In this document: positions 1 through 8,386 of the stretch, in pieces
Layout of the letters: each line of letters begins with the position of its first letter
How positions within the stretch are numbered: the first letter of the stretch is position 1
From: Nitrincola alkalilacustris
GTDB lineage: Bacteria > Pseudomonadota > Gammaproteobacteria > Pseudomonadales > Balneatricaceae
DNA length: 64,000 nucleotides
Assembly (NCBI RefSeq): GCF_008973755.1
Contig: NZ_WBOM01000001.1
Span: forward strand, 434,001-498,000
Direction of reading: 5' to 3'
Program-made: the position numbers and the translations under genes
Notes under the pieces: generated by a model
The model's database searches: none
What the model was told of the DNA's origin: nothing
What the model saw: only the letters and a program-made list of their open reading frames with translations

Positions 1-107
1 TGCGTGAGGGGAAGCTCAAGGAAGTTAAGGGGGCGCCGCGTGGGTCAGGTGCGCCTAAAGACAAGAAACGGCCTGCAAGAAAGCCGCGCAAGAAACCCTC
101 GCAGTAA
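1..107 (+). CDS. 3' end of an unidentified protein with a basic tail (partial)
   Basis: An open frame enters from the left edge and ends at TAA 105-107. The visible 34 residues are very rich in Lys, Arg and Pro, ending in KKPSQ. Such basic, disordered tails occur on RNA-binding or radical-SAM proteins among others, but this stretch is too short and too low in complexity to identify. Its direction is the same as serB, which has its own promoter 30 bases downstream. Confidence 0.5.
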   Translation, partial: REGKLKEVKGAPRGSGAPKDKKRPARKPRKKPSQ

Positions 108-137
108 ACGCCGGGCATGATCTGGAGCGGCCAGCTC

Positions 138-146
138 TGCTATAAT
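138..146 (+). promoter_or_regulatory. Extended -10 promoter of serB
   Basis: TGC followed directly by TATAAT (141-146) is a perfect extended -10 element; the -35 region is poor, as is usual for this class. Transcription would start near 153. An in-frame ATG at 145 lies inside the -10 hexamer and therefore cannot be the serB start, which supports the ATG at 193. Confidence 0.6.
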
Positions 147-192
147 GGCCGCTCTAATTCACACCTCAGTCAGGCGCAAAGCGGGCACTTCC

Positions 193-1407
193 ATGAATGA
201 AATAATTCTGATGACACTTTCGGGCAATGATAAACCGGGTGTCACATCGGGTATCACGGATATACTGGCAGGCTATCAGATCAATATCCTGGATATCGGT
301 CAGGCAGTTATCCACAACACGCTTTCGCTTGGTATTCTGTTTCAGGTGCCAGCTCAGTCTGCTTCCTCCCCCCTGTTGCGTGATCTGCTGTTCAAGGCGC
401 ATGCCTTGAATATGCATGTTCGTTTCGAGCCTGTTGCAGATGAGGACTATCAGCAGTGGGTGCAGGCTCAGGGAAAATCCCGCCATATCATTACACTGCT
501 GGCTCGGCGTATCAGTGCTGAGCATATTGCTCGGGTCACAGAGATTGCAGCCAGTCATGGACTGAATATCGACAATATCAATCGTCTGTCGGGTCGTATC
601 CCTCTGCATGGTGAGCAACGCTCTACGCGTGCCTGTGTCGAGTTTTCGGTACGGGGGATACCGGCTGATGCGGCTGCGCTGCGCGAAGAGTTTCTGACAG
701 CTGCATCGGAGCATAATGTCGATATCGCCTTCCAGCGTGATGATATCTATCGCCGTAATCGGCGTGTGGTAGTGTTTGATATGGATTCGACACTGATTGA
801 AGCGGAAGTGATTGATGAGTTGGCCAAGGAAGCAGGTGTGGGCGAGCAGGTATCTGAAATTACGGAATCTGCGATGCGTGGCGAGCTGGATTTTGATCAG
901 AGCTTTCGTCGTCGGGTGGCCCTGCTGAAAGGCTTGGACGCTTCAGTACTGGAGCAGGTCGCACAACGCTTGAAAATGACGGAAGGGGCAGAGACGCTGG
1001 TCTCGCAATTGAAGGCGCTGGGCTACAAAACAGCCATCCTCTCGGGTGGTTTCACCTACTTTGCCAACCACCTGCAGCAGAAGCTCGGCTTTGATTATGT
1101 CTATGCCAATGAACTGGATATTCAGGATGGGCGTGTTACCGGCGAGGTGAAAGGCAGTATCGTGAATGGTGAGCGCAAGGCTGAGTTGCTGCGAGAGATT
1201 GCCGCGCGTGAAGGGGTTTCGCTTGAGCAGACCATTGCTGTAGGTGATGGCGCCAATGATCTACCGATGCTGTCGATAGCAGGCCTCGGTATCGCTTTTC
1301 GAGCCAAGCCGCTGGTGCGTCAGAGTGCCAAGCAGTCGATCTCAACACTGGGCTTGGATGGCATTCTCTATCTGATCGGTTTCAGAGATCGTGACGGTTT
1401 GCACTGA
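193..1407 (+). CDS. serB: Phosphoserine phosphatase SerB, tandem-ACT type
   Basis: Catalyses the last step of serine synthesis, hydrolysis of O-phosphoserine. The 404-residue product has two N-terminal ACT-like domains (about residues 1-90 and 100-180; note the GNDKPGVTSGI motif) followed by a HAD phosphatase domain. The HAD nucleophile motif VVVFDMDSTLIEAEVID is clear, as are the motif II serine in ILSGGFTYFA and the motif IV acidic pair in VGDGANDLPML. Length and the double ACT module match the Pseudomonas-type enzyme rather than the shorter E. coli form. An earlier in-frame ATG at 145 was rejected because it lies within the promoter -10 box. The gene converges on the fimX-like gene with 35 bases between them. 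Confidence 0.95.
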   Translation: MNEIILMTLSGNDKPGVTSGITDILAGYQINILDIGQAVIHNTLSLGILFQVPAQSASSPLLRDLLFKAHALNMHVRFEPVADEDYQQWVQAQGKSRHIITLLARRISAEHIARVTEIAASHGLNIDNINRLSGRIPLHGEQRSTRACVEFSVRGIPADAAALREEFLTAASEHNVDIAFQRDDIYRRNRRVVVFDMDSTLIEAEVIDELAKEAGVGEQVSEITESAMRGELDFDQSFRRRVALLKGLDASVLEQVAQRLKMTEGAETLVSQLKALGYKTAILSGGFTYFANHLQQKLGFDYVYANELDIQDGRVTGEVKGSIVNGERKAELLREIAAREGVSLEQTIAVGDGANDLPMLSIAGLGIAFRAKPLVRQSAKQSISTLGLDGILYLIGFRDRDGLH

Positions 1408-1442
1408 ATCCCAATAGCCTGTGTCAGAGTTGGTGCAGGCTC

Positions 1443-3584
1443 TTACTCATCAAAGAAGGGGTAATCCATCTGTGCTCTCGGTGGTTGCAGATAGTAGCCC
1501 TGAACCAGATGCACGCCAAGACGGAAGAGTTTGCTCATCAGGCGTGTGCTCTCCACCATCGGTACAATAATCAGCTTATCCTGCTGCAGGAGGGGCTTCA
1601 GCATCCACTCCAGTTGATCAATGCTGATCAGTTGGCTGTTCAGGTCGTTGATATAGCTGCCATCAAGCTTGATGTACTGGCTGCCAAGCTCGCGCAGCAG
1701 GTTATCGGACTCCGATGTGCAACCGAAGTGTTTCAGGCAGGTTTTGCAGTGAAGTTGTTTCAGTCCCTTGCAGAAGGCTCTGGCATAGTCTGGCGAAGCG
1801 ATGGCGTCGGACTCGCTGATCTGAAATACCAGATGGTCGGCAGGTAGTCTGAGCTCCCTGATCTTTTCAGACAGCCAGGGCAGTATTTCCTTGTTGCGCA
1901 GTGTGCGGCCTGTCAGGTTGATGAACAGACGGTTGCGCCTACCGGCATTAAACTCCAGTCGTAACAGCTTCAGGCACTCCTCCAGTACCCAGAAATCCAT
2001 TTTGGCCATCACCTCATCATCACCGAGATCACTCATGAAAATGTTGGGTGATATCTCATCGCCAGCATCGGACAGCAAGCGCAGCAGAATCTCATAGTTG
2101 GCTGCCTTCTCTTCAATGTGAAGAGGGACGATCGGTTGGAAAAGGAGTCTGAAGCGATTGTTCTGGATAGAGTCGAGCACGCGTATCACGGCCTTGCTGT
2201 CGGCCGTTGTGATAGTGGTCTGCTTTTCCGGTTGATAGACGCTGAAACCGTTACCGGTGCGGTTACCATAGTGCAGGCTCTCGGCAGCGAGTCTGGCTCG
2301 TGCTATCAGATCAGACCCCCTGGGTACGCTGTCATTGATCGGTGCAATACCGATTGAGCAGGTGGTGTGCAGTGTGTAATTCTCAATCTTGCGATCAATA
2401 TGGGCGATGGCCCGGCACAGGGTATTGGCCAGCAGAGAGGACTTCTTGACATCAGGATCAAAGAAAATAATCCCGAAGCTGCTGCTGTCTAGCCTGGCGA
2501 CCGTGTGTGCAATATTGATATGCTCGCGTAGTACATCCGCTACATCCCGGATCAGTTGATCAGCGCCGGCAGGACCTGCTTCTTCGGCGATGACTTTGTG
2601 CTGATCCAGGCTGAGGTACAGCAGGTTGCAGTCGTGCCCGCCGTGCAGGGCTTTTTTAACGGTGTGCTCTAGCTGTGTCATGAAGGCGGCTTGATTCTTC
2701 AGACCGCTGATAGGGTCCTGATCACCGAAGGCATGTGACTGGGTGTGCTTGGTATCCTGCCGGAAACTGAGCAGAAAACACTCACGATCATGAAAAATCC
2801 CCGGCTCCATACTGATCACGGCCTTGAAGCTTGTGTTATCAAACCTTACCGCATTCAGCTCAAGCGTATCCGGGCTGTCAATGTCGTGCATGTATTCATG
2901 CAGGCTGTGCCAGAACTGCTCGCGCTGCAGAGGGGAGATCAGTTTGTCGAGTTGCAGGCCACTGCAGTTGCTGTGGTCGTATCCGAATAGTCTGGAGAAG
3001 CTCTCATTGGCGTAAATGATCCGCCCCTCTTTGCAGAAGCAGATCGCTGTTTTGACTTCGTCGATGAAAGACTGCATTCTCACTTCGGCTTTTTCAAGTA
3101 AGCTCTGTGACTGTCGCAGCATCCGTCGTGTTTCCAACTGCTTCAGTTCCTGCTCAATCTGGAGCAGGAAAAGGTGGTGCTTCTCGGGGGAGCAGACAAG
3201 ATGAATATTTTCACTCAGCAACTCGCTCTGCTGGTCCTCTGTCAGTCCCTCATCTATGTGTATTACCGGCAGATCTTTTGCCAGGCCCAGAATGCTGCTC
3301 TGGGCGGTATGAAGCGTGAGGGGTGTAGGGACATCGGTGCTGTGTAACAGAAGATCCCAGGAGCGCTGGGACAGAGTTGCAAGCAGACTCTCTTCATCAT
3401 GTATGACGCGGCCAAGAGGAGCCAGGCCGGCTTCTCGCAGCAGGGATAGAATGAATGCAGAGCTTTCTTTTCTCAGTCCGAGAAAAAGTAAGCTGATGCT
3501 CTTTCTGTGCGTCTTCTTTGCCGAACCGGATAGCTTTGCCAATAGCGCATCGGTCGTGGTGGGCCCGCTCATCTTTTCTACCAT
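1443..3584 (-). CDS. fimX: FimX-like c-di-GMP receptor (REC-like/PAS/degenerate GGDEF/degenerate EAL)
   Basis: The 713-residue protein has four modules: a response-regulator-like N-terminus (about 30-150), a PAS domain (about 170-285), a GGDEF-family domain (about 295-440) and an EAL-family domain (about 455-710). The GGDEF signature is lost (DSSSF in the ARLDSSSFGIIFF segment). In the EAL domain the signature reads EIL, the DDFG catalytic motif is KHFG, and the metal-binding Glu of the ELTE motif is Gln (FQISES). These substitutions match Pseudomonas FimX, a non-enzymatic c-di-GMP receptor that controls type IV pilus assembly and twitching at the cell pole; the EAL C-terminus (QGYYLQPP, MDYPF) is also FimX-like. 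An alternative ATG lies four codons downstream (3572). It is flanked by serB and the tRNA operon, so neighbours do not inform function. Confidence 0.85.
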   Translation of the reverse strand: MVEKMSGPTTTDALLAKLSGSAKKTHRKSISLLFLGLRKESSAFILSLLREAGLAPLGRVIHDEESLLATLSQRSWDLLLHSTDVPTPLTLHTAQSSILGLAKDLPVIHIDEGLTEDQQSELLSENIHLVCSPEKHHLFLLQIEQELKQLETRRMLRQSQSLLEKAEVRMQSFIDEVKTAICFCKEGRIIYANESFSRLFGYDHSNCSGLQLDKLISPLQREQFWHSLHEYMHDIDSPDTLELNAVRFDNTSFKAVISMEPGIFHDRECFLLSFRQDTKHTQSHAFGDQDPISGLKNQAAFMTQLEHTVKKALHGGHDCNLLYLSLDQHKVIAEEAGPAGADQLIRDVADVLREHINIAHTVARLDSSSFGIIFFDPDVKKSSLLANTLCRAIAHIDRKIENYTLHTTCSIGIAPINDSVPRGSDLIARARLAAESLHYGNRTGNGFSVYQPEKQTTITTADSKAVIRVLDSIQNNRFRLLFQPIVPLHIEEKAANYEILLRLLSDAGDEISPNIFMSDLGDDEVMAKMDFWVLEECLKLLRLEFNAGRRNRLFINLTGRTLRNKEILPWLSEKIRELRLPADHLVFQISESDAIASPDYARAFCKGLKQLHCKTCLKHFGCTSESDNLLRELGSQYIKLDGSYINDLNSQLISIDQLEWMLKPLLQQDKLIIVPMVESTRLMSKLFRLGVHLVQGYYLQPPRAQMDYPFFDE

Positions 3585-3664
3585 GTCCGTTGGATGCCCT
3601 ATAGTAACTCTGAAGGTGATAGGCTGTCAGTAGCAGAATAGTACGGAATGAGAAAGAAGAGAAG

Positions 3665-3740
3665 TGGCTGGGGTAGGAGGACTCGAACCTCCGAATGCTG
3701 GAATCAGAATCCAGTGCCTTACCAACTTGGCGATACCCCA
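3665..3740 (-). tRNA. tRNA-Gln (anticodon CTG)
   Basis: The minus strand folds into a complete cloverleaf with acceptor TGGGGTA/TACCCCA, discriminator G and encoded CCA. The anticodon loop TTCTGAT gives CTG, reading CAG codons. It is the last of four tRNAs in one operon, and is identical in sequence to the single copy at 7604-7679. Confidence 0.96.
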
Positions 3741-3746
3741 GTAAAG

Positions 3747-3823
3747 TGGTGGCAATGGCGGGATTCGAACCTGCGACCCACGCATTATGAATGCGTTGCT
3801 CTAACCAACTGAGCTACATTGCC
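3747..3823 (-). tRNA. tRNA-Met, elongator (anticodon CAT)
   Basis: Complete cloverleaf on the minus strand starting GGCAATG with a matching 3' acceptor strand, discriminator A and encoded CCA. The anticodon loop TTCATAA gives CAT. The body resembles E. coli metT elongator tRNA, not initiator tRNA; a tRNA-Ile2 (lysidine) identity is unlikely given the alternating Met-Gln context. It is identical to the copy at 3976-4052. Confidence 0.93.
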
Positions 3824-3877
3824 GATATAACCGGTCTGTGTGCCAACTTTGCGTTAACACCGTTTCACTGCGAAGAG

Positions 3878-3952
3878 TGGCAGGGGTAGGAGGATTCGAA
3901 CCTCCGCATGACGGGATCAAAACCCGTTGCCTTACCGCTTGGCGATACCCCT
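3878..3952 (-). tRNA. tRNA-Gln (anticodon TTG)
   Basis: Minus-strand cloverleaf with acceptor AGGGGTA/TACCCCT, discriminator G and encoded CCA. The anticodon loop TTTTGAT gives TTG, reading CAA and CAG. It differs from the two CTG copies in the acceptor, anticodon stem and D-loop length. Confidence 0.96.
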
Positions 3953-3975
3953 AAATCCTTATACAGGCTTAAAAG

Positions 3976-4052
3976 TGGTGGCAATGGCGGGATTCGAACC
4001 TGCGACCCACGCATTATGAATGCGTTGCTCTAACCAACTGAGCTACATTGCC
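3976..4052 (-). tRNA. tRNA-Met, elongator (anticodon CAT)
   Basis: First tRNA of the four-gene operon, identical to 3747-3823. Cloverleaf is complete with encoded CCA. It begins about 15 bases downstream of the predicted transcription start. Confidence 0.93.
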
Positions 4053-4073
4053 GTTGTGCTTTTAAGGCGGCAA

Positions 4074-4102
4074 ATTATTCTCTTTTTGCCGAGTAATGTC
4101 AA
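4074..4102 (-). promoter_or_regulatory. Sigma-70 promoter of the Met-Gln-Met-Gln tRNA operon
   Basis: On the minus strand a perfect TTGACA (4102-4097) is followed after 17 bases by AATAAT (4079-4074) and then by a GC-rich discriminator (GCCGCC). A GC-rich discriminator is the hallmark of stringently controlled stable-RNA promoters. A perfect 8-bp hairpin (4101-4108 with 4113-4120) overlaps the -35 edge. The first tRNA begins at 4052. Confidence 0.75.
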
Positions 4103-4138
4103 CCGCTTGTGAAAGCGGTTGTTAAAAAAACTGCGAGA

Positions 4139-5230
4139 TCAGACGTTAAAGCGGAAGTGCATTACATCGCCATCCTTGACGATATATTCCTTGCCTTCCA
4201 GGCGCCATTTGCCAGCTTCCTTGGCACCCTGTTCGCCCTTGTAATGGATGAAGTCATCAAACGAGATCACTTCAGCGCGGATAAAGCCTTTTTCGAAGTC
4301 GGTGTGGATCGCTGCAGCCGCTTTGGGGGCTGTTGCGCCCTGAAGCACTGTCCATGCACGTACCTCTTTAACGCCCGCTGTAAAGTAGGTCTGCAGGCCT
4401 AACAAGCTGTATCCGGCACGGATCACACGATCCAGGCCAGGTTCATCCATGCCCATCTCCTGCAGAAATTCAAACTTCTCGTCATCTTCCAGCTCGGCAA
4501 TTTCCGATTCGAGTTTGTTGCAGATCACAACTATCTCGGCATTTTCGGCTGCGGCCAGTTCACGTACCTGCTCCAGATGTGGGTTGTCCTCAAAGCCATC
4601 TTCAGCCACGTTGGCGATATACATGGTGGGCTTGGTGGTCAGCAGGTGGAAGGATGGAATCAGTTTCAGCTCATCAGGATTCATCTTCAATGCGCGGGCA
4701 GGCAGGCCTTCGCTTAGAAGTGGCAGCAGCTTTTCCAGCAGGGCCTTGGCAGCGATGGCGTCTTTATCTCCGCCCTTGGCGTTTCGGATGGTGCGCTGCA
4801 GCTGCTTTTCCACCGACTCAAGATCGGCCATGGCCAGCTCCAGATTGATGGTCTCGATATCAGAGATAGGGTCAATGCGGTTGGCAACATGGATAACATT
4901 GTCATCTTCAAAGCAGCGCACGACATGTGCAATGGCATCTGTTTCGCGGATGTTGGCCAGAAACTTGTTACCCAGCCCTTCACCGCGTGATGCGCCGGCA
5001 ACCAGGCCGGCAATATCGACAAACTCCATGGTCGTCGGCACAACTCGCTGTGGCTTGACGATCTCTGACAGCTGCTCCAGTCGCTTGTCTGGCATGGGTA
5101 CGATGCCGGAGTTGGGCTCAATGGTGCAGAAAGGGAAGTTCTCTGCATCAATGCCTGCTTTGGTCAGCGCGTTGAACAAAGTTGATTTGCCGACATTGGG
5201 TAAGCCGACGATACCGCATTTAAATCCCAT
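4139..5230 (-). CDS. ychF: Ribosome-binding ATPase YchF/OLA1
   Basis: A universal Obg-family P-loop protein of 363 residues, the usual length. The Walker A motif GLPNVGKST is at residues 9-17. The specificity motif is NKLE rather than NKxD, which is the known change that makes YchF prefer ATP over GTP. A TGS domain forms the C-terminus (about 280-363, ending in the MHFRF segment). It follows pth by 14 bases, the common gammaproteobacterial pair, and continues the prs-rplY-pth transcription direction. Confidence 0.96.
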   Translation of the reverse strand: MGFKCGIVGLPNVGKSTLFNALTKAGIDAENFPFCTIEPNSGIVPMPDKRLEQLSEIVKPQRVVPTTMEFVDIAGLVAGASRGEGLGNKFLANIRETDAIAHVVRCFEDDNVIHVANRIDPISDIETINLELAMADLESVEKQLQRTIRNAKGGDKDAIAAKALLEKLLPLLSEGLPARALKMNPDELKLIPSFHLLTTKPTMYIANVAEDGFEDNPHLEQVRELAAAENAEIVVICNKLESEIAELEDDEKFEFLQEMGMDEPGLDRVIRAGYSLLGLQTYFTAGVKEVRAWTVLQGATAPKAAAAIHTDFEKGFIRAEVISFDDFIHYKGEQGAKEAGKWRLEGKEYIVKDGDVMHFRFNV

Positions 5231-5244
5231 GATCTGGTCCTGTA

Positions 5245-5838
5245 TTAAGCCTTGCCGTTGAAGCTGTGCAGCTGGTTCATGGCTTTGGCCCAGTCGCCAT
5301 GAACAGCCAGTGGCAGATGCTGCAGAGTTTCAAGAATGGCATCTTGAGTTAGGTTGCGTTCAGTCTCCGGAGCTTTGCTCAAAACGAAGCCTGAAACCTG
5401 GCTGGCATGTCCGGGGTGGCCGATGCCAATGCGTATTCGATAAAAATTCTTGTCATTGCCCAGCTGGGTGATGATATCGCGCAGACCGTTGTGTCCACCA
5501 TGACCACCGCCTTTTTTCAGGCGAGCAGTACCGGGAGGGAGGTCGAGCTCATCGTGAGCAACGAGGATCTGTTCGGGGGCGATCTTGTAAAAGCCAGCCA
5601 GTGCTGCGACAGCCTTGCCACTGAGGTTCATGTAGGTAGCAGGGATAAGCAGATGGACAGTCTGACCATCAATGATGGTTTTGCCATAGTGGCCGAAAAA
5701 ACGCCGTTCGGGCTTGAGAGGGGTCTGCTGGCGGGCAGCAAGCTGCTCCACCAGCAGGGCGCCGGCATTATGACGGGTCTGGGCGTATTCGGGGCCTGGA
5801 TTACCCAGACCTACAATCAGCTCAATCCTGTCCTTCAT
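5245..5838 (-). CDS. pth: Peptidyl-tRNA hydrolase
   Basis: Releases tRNA from prematurely dropped peptidyl-tRNA. The 197-residue protein carries the signature [18 protein letters not shown] with Asn13 and catalytic His23, the YMNLSGKAV motif, the HDELDLPPG motif and the [10 protein letters not shown] segment. Length fits the family. It lies 27 bases after rplY and 14 bases before ychF in one probable operon. Confidence 0.97.
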   Translation of the reverse strand: MKDRIELIVGLGNPGPEYAQTRHNAGALLVEQLAARQQTPLKPERRFFGHYGKTIIDGQTVHLLIPATYMNLSGKAVAALAGFYKIAPEQILVAHDELDLPPGTARLKKGGGHGGHNGLRDIITQLGNDKNFYRIRIGIGHPGHASQVSGFVLSKAPETERNLTQDAILETLQHLPLAVHGDWAKAMNQLHSFNGKA

Positions 5839-5865
5839 GCCGTTGCCATATAGCCTCTTGGCTGA

Positions 5866-6450
5866 TTACTTCTTGGCGCCACGTGGAGCGTAGCAGTAGC
5901 CGATACCCTGGTCGTGATCTTCGCCGCGACGCAGAGCCACAATCTCTACACCCTCAGGCAGAACAATGTCTGACAAGTGAGCAATCTGACCCATTTCGAT
6001 TCTGGACAGATCAACTTCCAGGATTTCAGGCAGGTCTTTCGGCAGGCACAGTACTTCAGCAGTTGATGCTTCAGCGGCAAACTTGGCAGCATTCTTGGAT
6101 GCTGAAGATTTTTCGAAGTTGACGAAGTTCAGAGGAACCTGAATCTTGATCTTTTTCGTGTCATCAATGCGCTGGAAGTCGGCGTGCAGGCAGACAGGCT
6201 TGGATGGGTGGCGCTGCAGATCCTTGATGATCACTTTCTCTTCCTGGCCATCCAGATTCAACGTCAGGATTGAGGAGTAGAAGCCATCTTCCAGCAGCAG
6301 GCGGTACAGATCCTTGCCGATGACGGAAACCGCTTTAGGTGTATCAGTACCGTAGATAATTCCAGGTACCATGCCCTGATGACGCAGGCGGCGGCTCGCA
6401 CCTTTCCCCTGATCTTCACGGCTGACAGCGTTAACAACAAAGTTTTTCAT
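5866..6450 (-). CDS. rplY: 50S ribosomal protein L25, long CTC form
   Basis: Binds 5S rRNA in the central protuberance of the large subunit. The 194-residue product is the two-domain general stress protein CTC/TL5 type: an N-terminal 5S-binding domain (MKNFVVNAVSREDQGKGASR start) and a C-terminal beta domain to residue 194, about twice the length of E. coli L25. The start at 6450 is preferred over the upstream ATG at 6480 because homologues begin at this Met and an AAGGTAAC ribosome binding site precedes it. Confidence 0.95.
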   Translation of the reverse strand: MKNFVVNAVSREDQGKGASRRLRHQGMVPGIIYGTDTPKAVSVIGKDLYRLLLEDGFYSSILTLNLDGQEEKVIIKDLQRHPSKPVCLHADFQRIDDTKKIKIQVPLNFVNFEKSSASKNAAKFAAEASTAEVLCLPKDLPEILEVDLSRIEMGQIAHLSDIVLPEGVEIVALRRGEDHDQGIGYCYAPRGAKK

Positions 6451-6473
6451 TTCAGTTACCTTATAAACTAAAA

Positions 6474-6504
6474 GCTGCAAAACCCGCGACCAGGTATTTG
6501 CAGC
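6474..6504 (-). promoter_or_regulatory. Hairpin in the rplY leader
   Basis: GCTGCAAA (6474-6481) pairs perfectly with TTTGCAGC (6497-6504) across a 15-base loop. In the transcript the stem is followed by UUUUAGUUUAUAAGG, so it ends about ten bases before the rplY ribosome binding site. It could act as a weak terminator between prs and rplY or as a leader structure; neither is shown. Confidence 0.4.
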
Positions 6505-6594
6505 ATTCGATTGCCCCTGATGGGGGTTGCGCCTTCACGGACTATTCCGATCGGCAAAGTGGCGGTACAGATCCGCCGGCGCCCTGATCTCCGC

Positions 6595-7536
6595 TCAGCG
6601 GAACATGGCGCTGATGGATTCTTCGTTACAGACGCGGCGGACAGCTTCAGCCAGCATCGGTGCCAGTGTGAGCTGGCGTATCTGTTTGCATTTTCTGGCT
6701 TCGGCAGACAGTGGGATGGTATCAGTGACAACCATCTCATCCAGTTCCGAACCCACTATGTTGCTGATGGCGGGGCCAGACAACACGGCGTGAGTCACAT
6801 AGGAGACTACACGGGATGCGCCTTTCTCTTTCAGTGCCAGTGCAGCCTTGCACAGGGTGCCGGCTGTGTCGCACATGTCGTCGACGAGGATGCAGGTACG
6901 ACCACTGACATCGCCGATGATGTTCATGACCTGAGCTTCATTGGCTTTTTCGCGGCGCTTGTCGATGATCGCAAGGTCGCAGTCGAGCTGCTTGGCAACT
7001 GCACGTGCACGTACCACGCCACCGACATCCGGTGAGACGACCATCAGATTTTCGTATTGCTGATCCAGAATGTCGTCCAGCAGTACTGGTGAGCCATACA
7101 CGTTATCTACAGGGATATCGAAAAAACCCTGAATCTGGTCGGCATGCAGATCGACCGTCAGAAGGCGGTCAACGCCGGCGCTGGTCATCATGGTGGCGAC
7201 CACCTTGGCACTGATCGGTACACGGCTTGAGCGCGGACGGCGATCCTGGCGGGCATAGCCGAAATAGGGGATGACGGCTGTTATGCGTGCAGCAGATGCG
7301 CGGCGCATCGCATCGACAAATACGATCAGCTCCATCAGGTTATCGTTGGTCGGGGAGCAGGTAGACTGGATGATGAAAACATCCTTGCCGCGCACATTCT
7401 CCTGGATTTCAACGCTGATTTCACCATCGCTGAAGCGACTGACATCTGCCTTTCCCAGCGGGATGTCCAGGCGTTCCACCACCTTTTTTGCCAATTCTGG
7501 ATTGGAATTTCCGGTGAAGATCATCAAGCTGGACAT
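6595..7536 (-). CDS. prs: Ribose-phosphate pyrophosphokinase (PRPP synthetase)
   Basis: Makes phosphoribosyl pyrophosphate from ribose 5-phosphate and ATP, feeding nucleotide, histidine and tryptophan synthesis. The 313-residue class I enzyme has the [10 protein letters not shown] and [12 protein letters not shown] segments, the conserved [13 protein letters not shown] loop and the PRPP loop [14 protein letters not shown], ending [10 protein letters not shown] as in E. coli Prs. The start at 7536 matches the family; the open frame extends upstream through the tRNA gene and is not coding there. A tRNA-Gln lies 67 bases upstream, in the same direction and probably on the same transcript. Confidence 0.97.
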   Translation of the reverse strand: MSSLMIFTGNSNPELAKKVVERLDIPLGKADVSRFSDGEISVEIQENVRGKDVFIIQSTCSPTNDNLMELIVFVDAMRRASAARITAVIPYFGYARQDRRPRSSRVPISAKVVATMMTSAGVDRLLTVDLHADQIQGFFDIPVDNVYGSPVLLDDILDQQYENLMVVSPDVGGVVRARAVAKQLDCDLAIIDKRREKANEAQVMNIIGDVSGRTCILVDDMCDTAGTLCKAALALKEKGASRVVSYVTHAVLSGPAISNIVGSELDEMVVTDTIPLSAEARKCKQIRQLTLAPMLAEAVRRVCNEESISAMFR

Positions 7537-7603
7537 GCGTTTTACCTTCGCGATCGCTGCAGATTGGGGTGAATTTGATGAAAGGATGTCAGTCATCATA
7601 ATA

Positions 7604-7679
7604 TGGCTGGGGTAGGAGGACTCGAACCTCCGAATGCTGGAATCAGAATCCAGTGCCTTACCAACTTGGCGATACCCCA
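7604..7679 (-). tRNA. tRNA-Gln (anticodon CTG), upstream of prs
   Basis: Cloverleaf complete with encoded CCA and identical over its whole length to 3665-3740. In pseudomonads and relatives a tRNA-Gln sits between ispE and prs; here the tRNA is kept but ispE is not in front of it. Confidence 0.96.
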
Positions 7680-7724
7680 GTAACTTTTTCATTGGCGGCG
7701 GACCACCGTTTTAAGGAGGCGCGT

Positions 7725-7753
7725 ATTCTCGGTTGATTCTGTGTAAAAATCAA
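7725..7753 (-). promoter_or_regulatory. Probable promoter of tRNA-Gln/prs
   Basis: Minus-strand TTGATT (7753-7748), a 17-base spacer, then GAGAAT (7730-7725) followed by a GC-rich ACGCGCC discriminator. Both hexamers match 4 of 6 consensus positions. The -35 overlaps one arm of a perfect 8-bp inverted repeat (7731-7738 with 7748-7755). Confidence 0.5.
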
Positions 7754-7798
7754 CCCCTGATGAGGAGTAAACGCCAGTTCTTGTTTAAATAGCCATTG

Positions 7799-8386
7799 TC
7801 AGAGGGTGGTCAGTGGTTCCCAGTTATGAATAACCAGGGTTATACCGAGTTCGTCATGCGTCAGACGTATGCGTCCCGGCAACAGCAGGGCATCACTCAC
7901 CTGTTGATAACGGTTGGCTCTGACCTCCCATCCAGCCTGCTGGAAGGCGACCTCACCGGTGGCGCCATCCAGTCGAGTAAAGGGTAGATCAGGATCAGTC
8001 AATCCGCGAATCCAGAATACGGCATGGCTGACCGGCAGGCTCCAGCCCATCAGGTGTTGCATCAGTTGTTCGGGCGTGTCGGCAATATAGCGCTCGTCAT
8101 CTCCGGCAAGGCTGATCTCGATGAAATCGGAGCGTCCTTCAAGTCGCGCGACTGTCTGGCCCACTGGGCCGAACAGCGAGATGCGATAGGCACGCCCCTG
8201 TTGCAGCCACTCCATGCTGGCTGAGTCGTTGCGATCAGGCTGGCGTATCCCGATTCGGCCCTGCATCATCCAGCTACTCATTGCCAGTGCCTGATTCTGA
8301 TCAGGCATCTCCGGGACCAGGGGCTCTGGTCTGAACGCGCTGCAACCAGCGAGAAAAAGTGTACATGCTATCAGCAGCAGGCGCAT
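7799..8386 (-). CDS. lolB: Outer-membrane lipoprotein receptor LolB
   Basis: Receives lipoproteins from LolA and inserts them into the outer membrane. The 195-residue product has a lipoprotein signal with lipobox LAGC (Cys15) and LolB-family features: WMMQGRIGI, the aromatic strand with YRISLFGPVGQT, and a C-terminal WEV...LTHD segment. Its ATG overlaps the stop of the TPR gene (TAATG), so the two are translationally coupled. lolB-hemA divergence is typical for the class, but the expected downstream ispE is missing. Confidence 0.92.
   Translation of the reverse strand: MRLLLIACTLFLAGCSAFRPEPLVPEMPDQNQALAMSSWMMQGRIGIRQPDRNDSASMEWLQQGRAYRISLFGPVGQTVARLEGRSDFIEISLAGDDERYIADTPEQLMQHLMGWSLPVSHAVFWIRGLTDPDLPFTRLDGATGEVAFQQAGWEVRANRYQQVSDALLLPGRIRLTHDELGITLVIHNWEPLTTL

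Noticed and set aside
145-192. Upstream in-frame start for serB
   Set aside because: The ATG lies inside the -10 element of the promoter, ahead of the transcription start.
1408-1442. AGCCTG...CAGGCT repeat between serB and fimX
   Set aside because: Only six pairs with a 14-base loop and no T-run on either strand; not enough for a terminator.
4449-5261. 270-codon frame antisense to ychF
   Set aside because: Ser-rich translation typical of the opposite strand of a GC-biased gene; ychF is certain.
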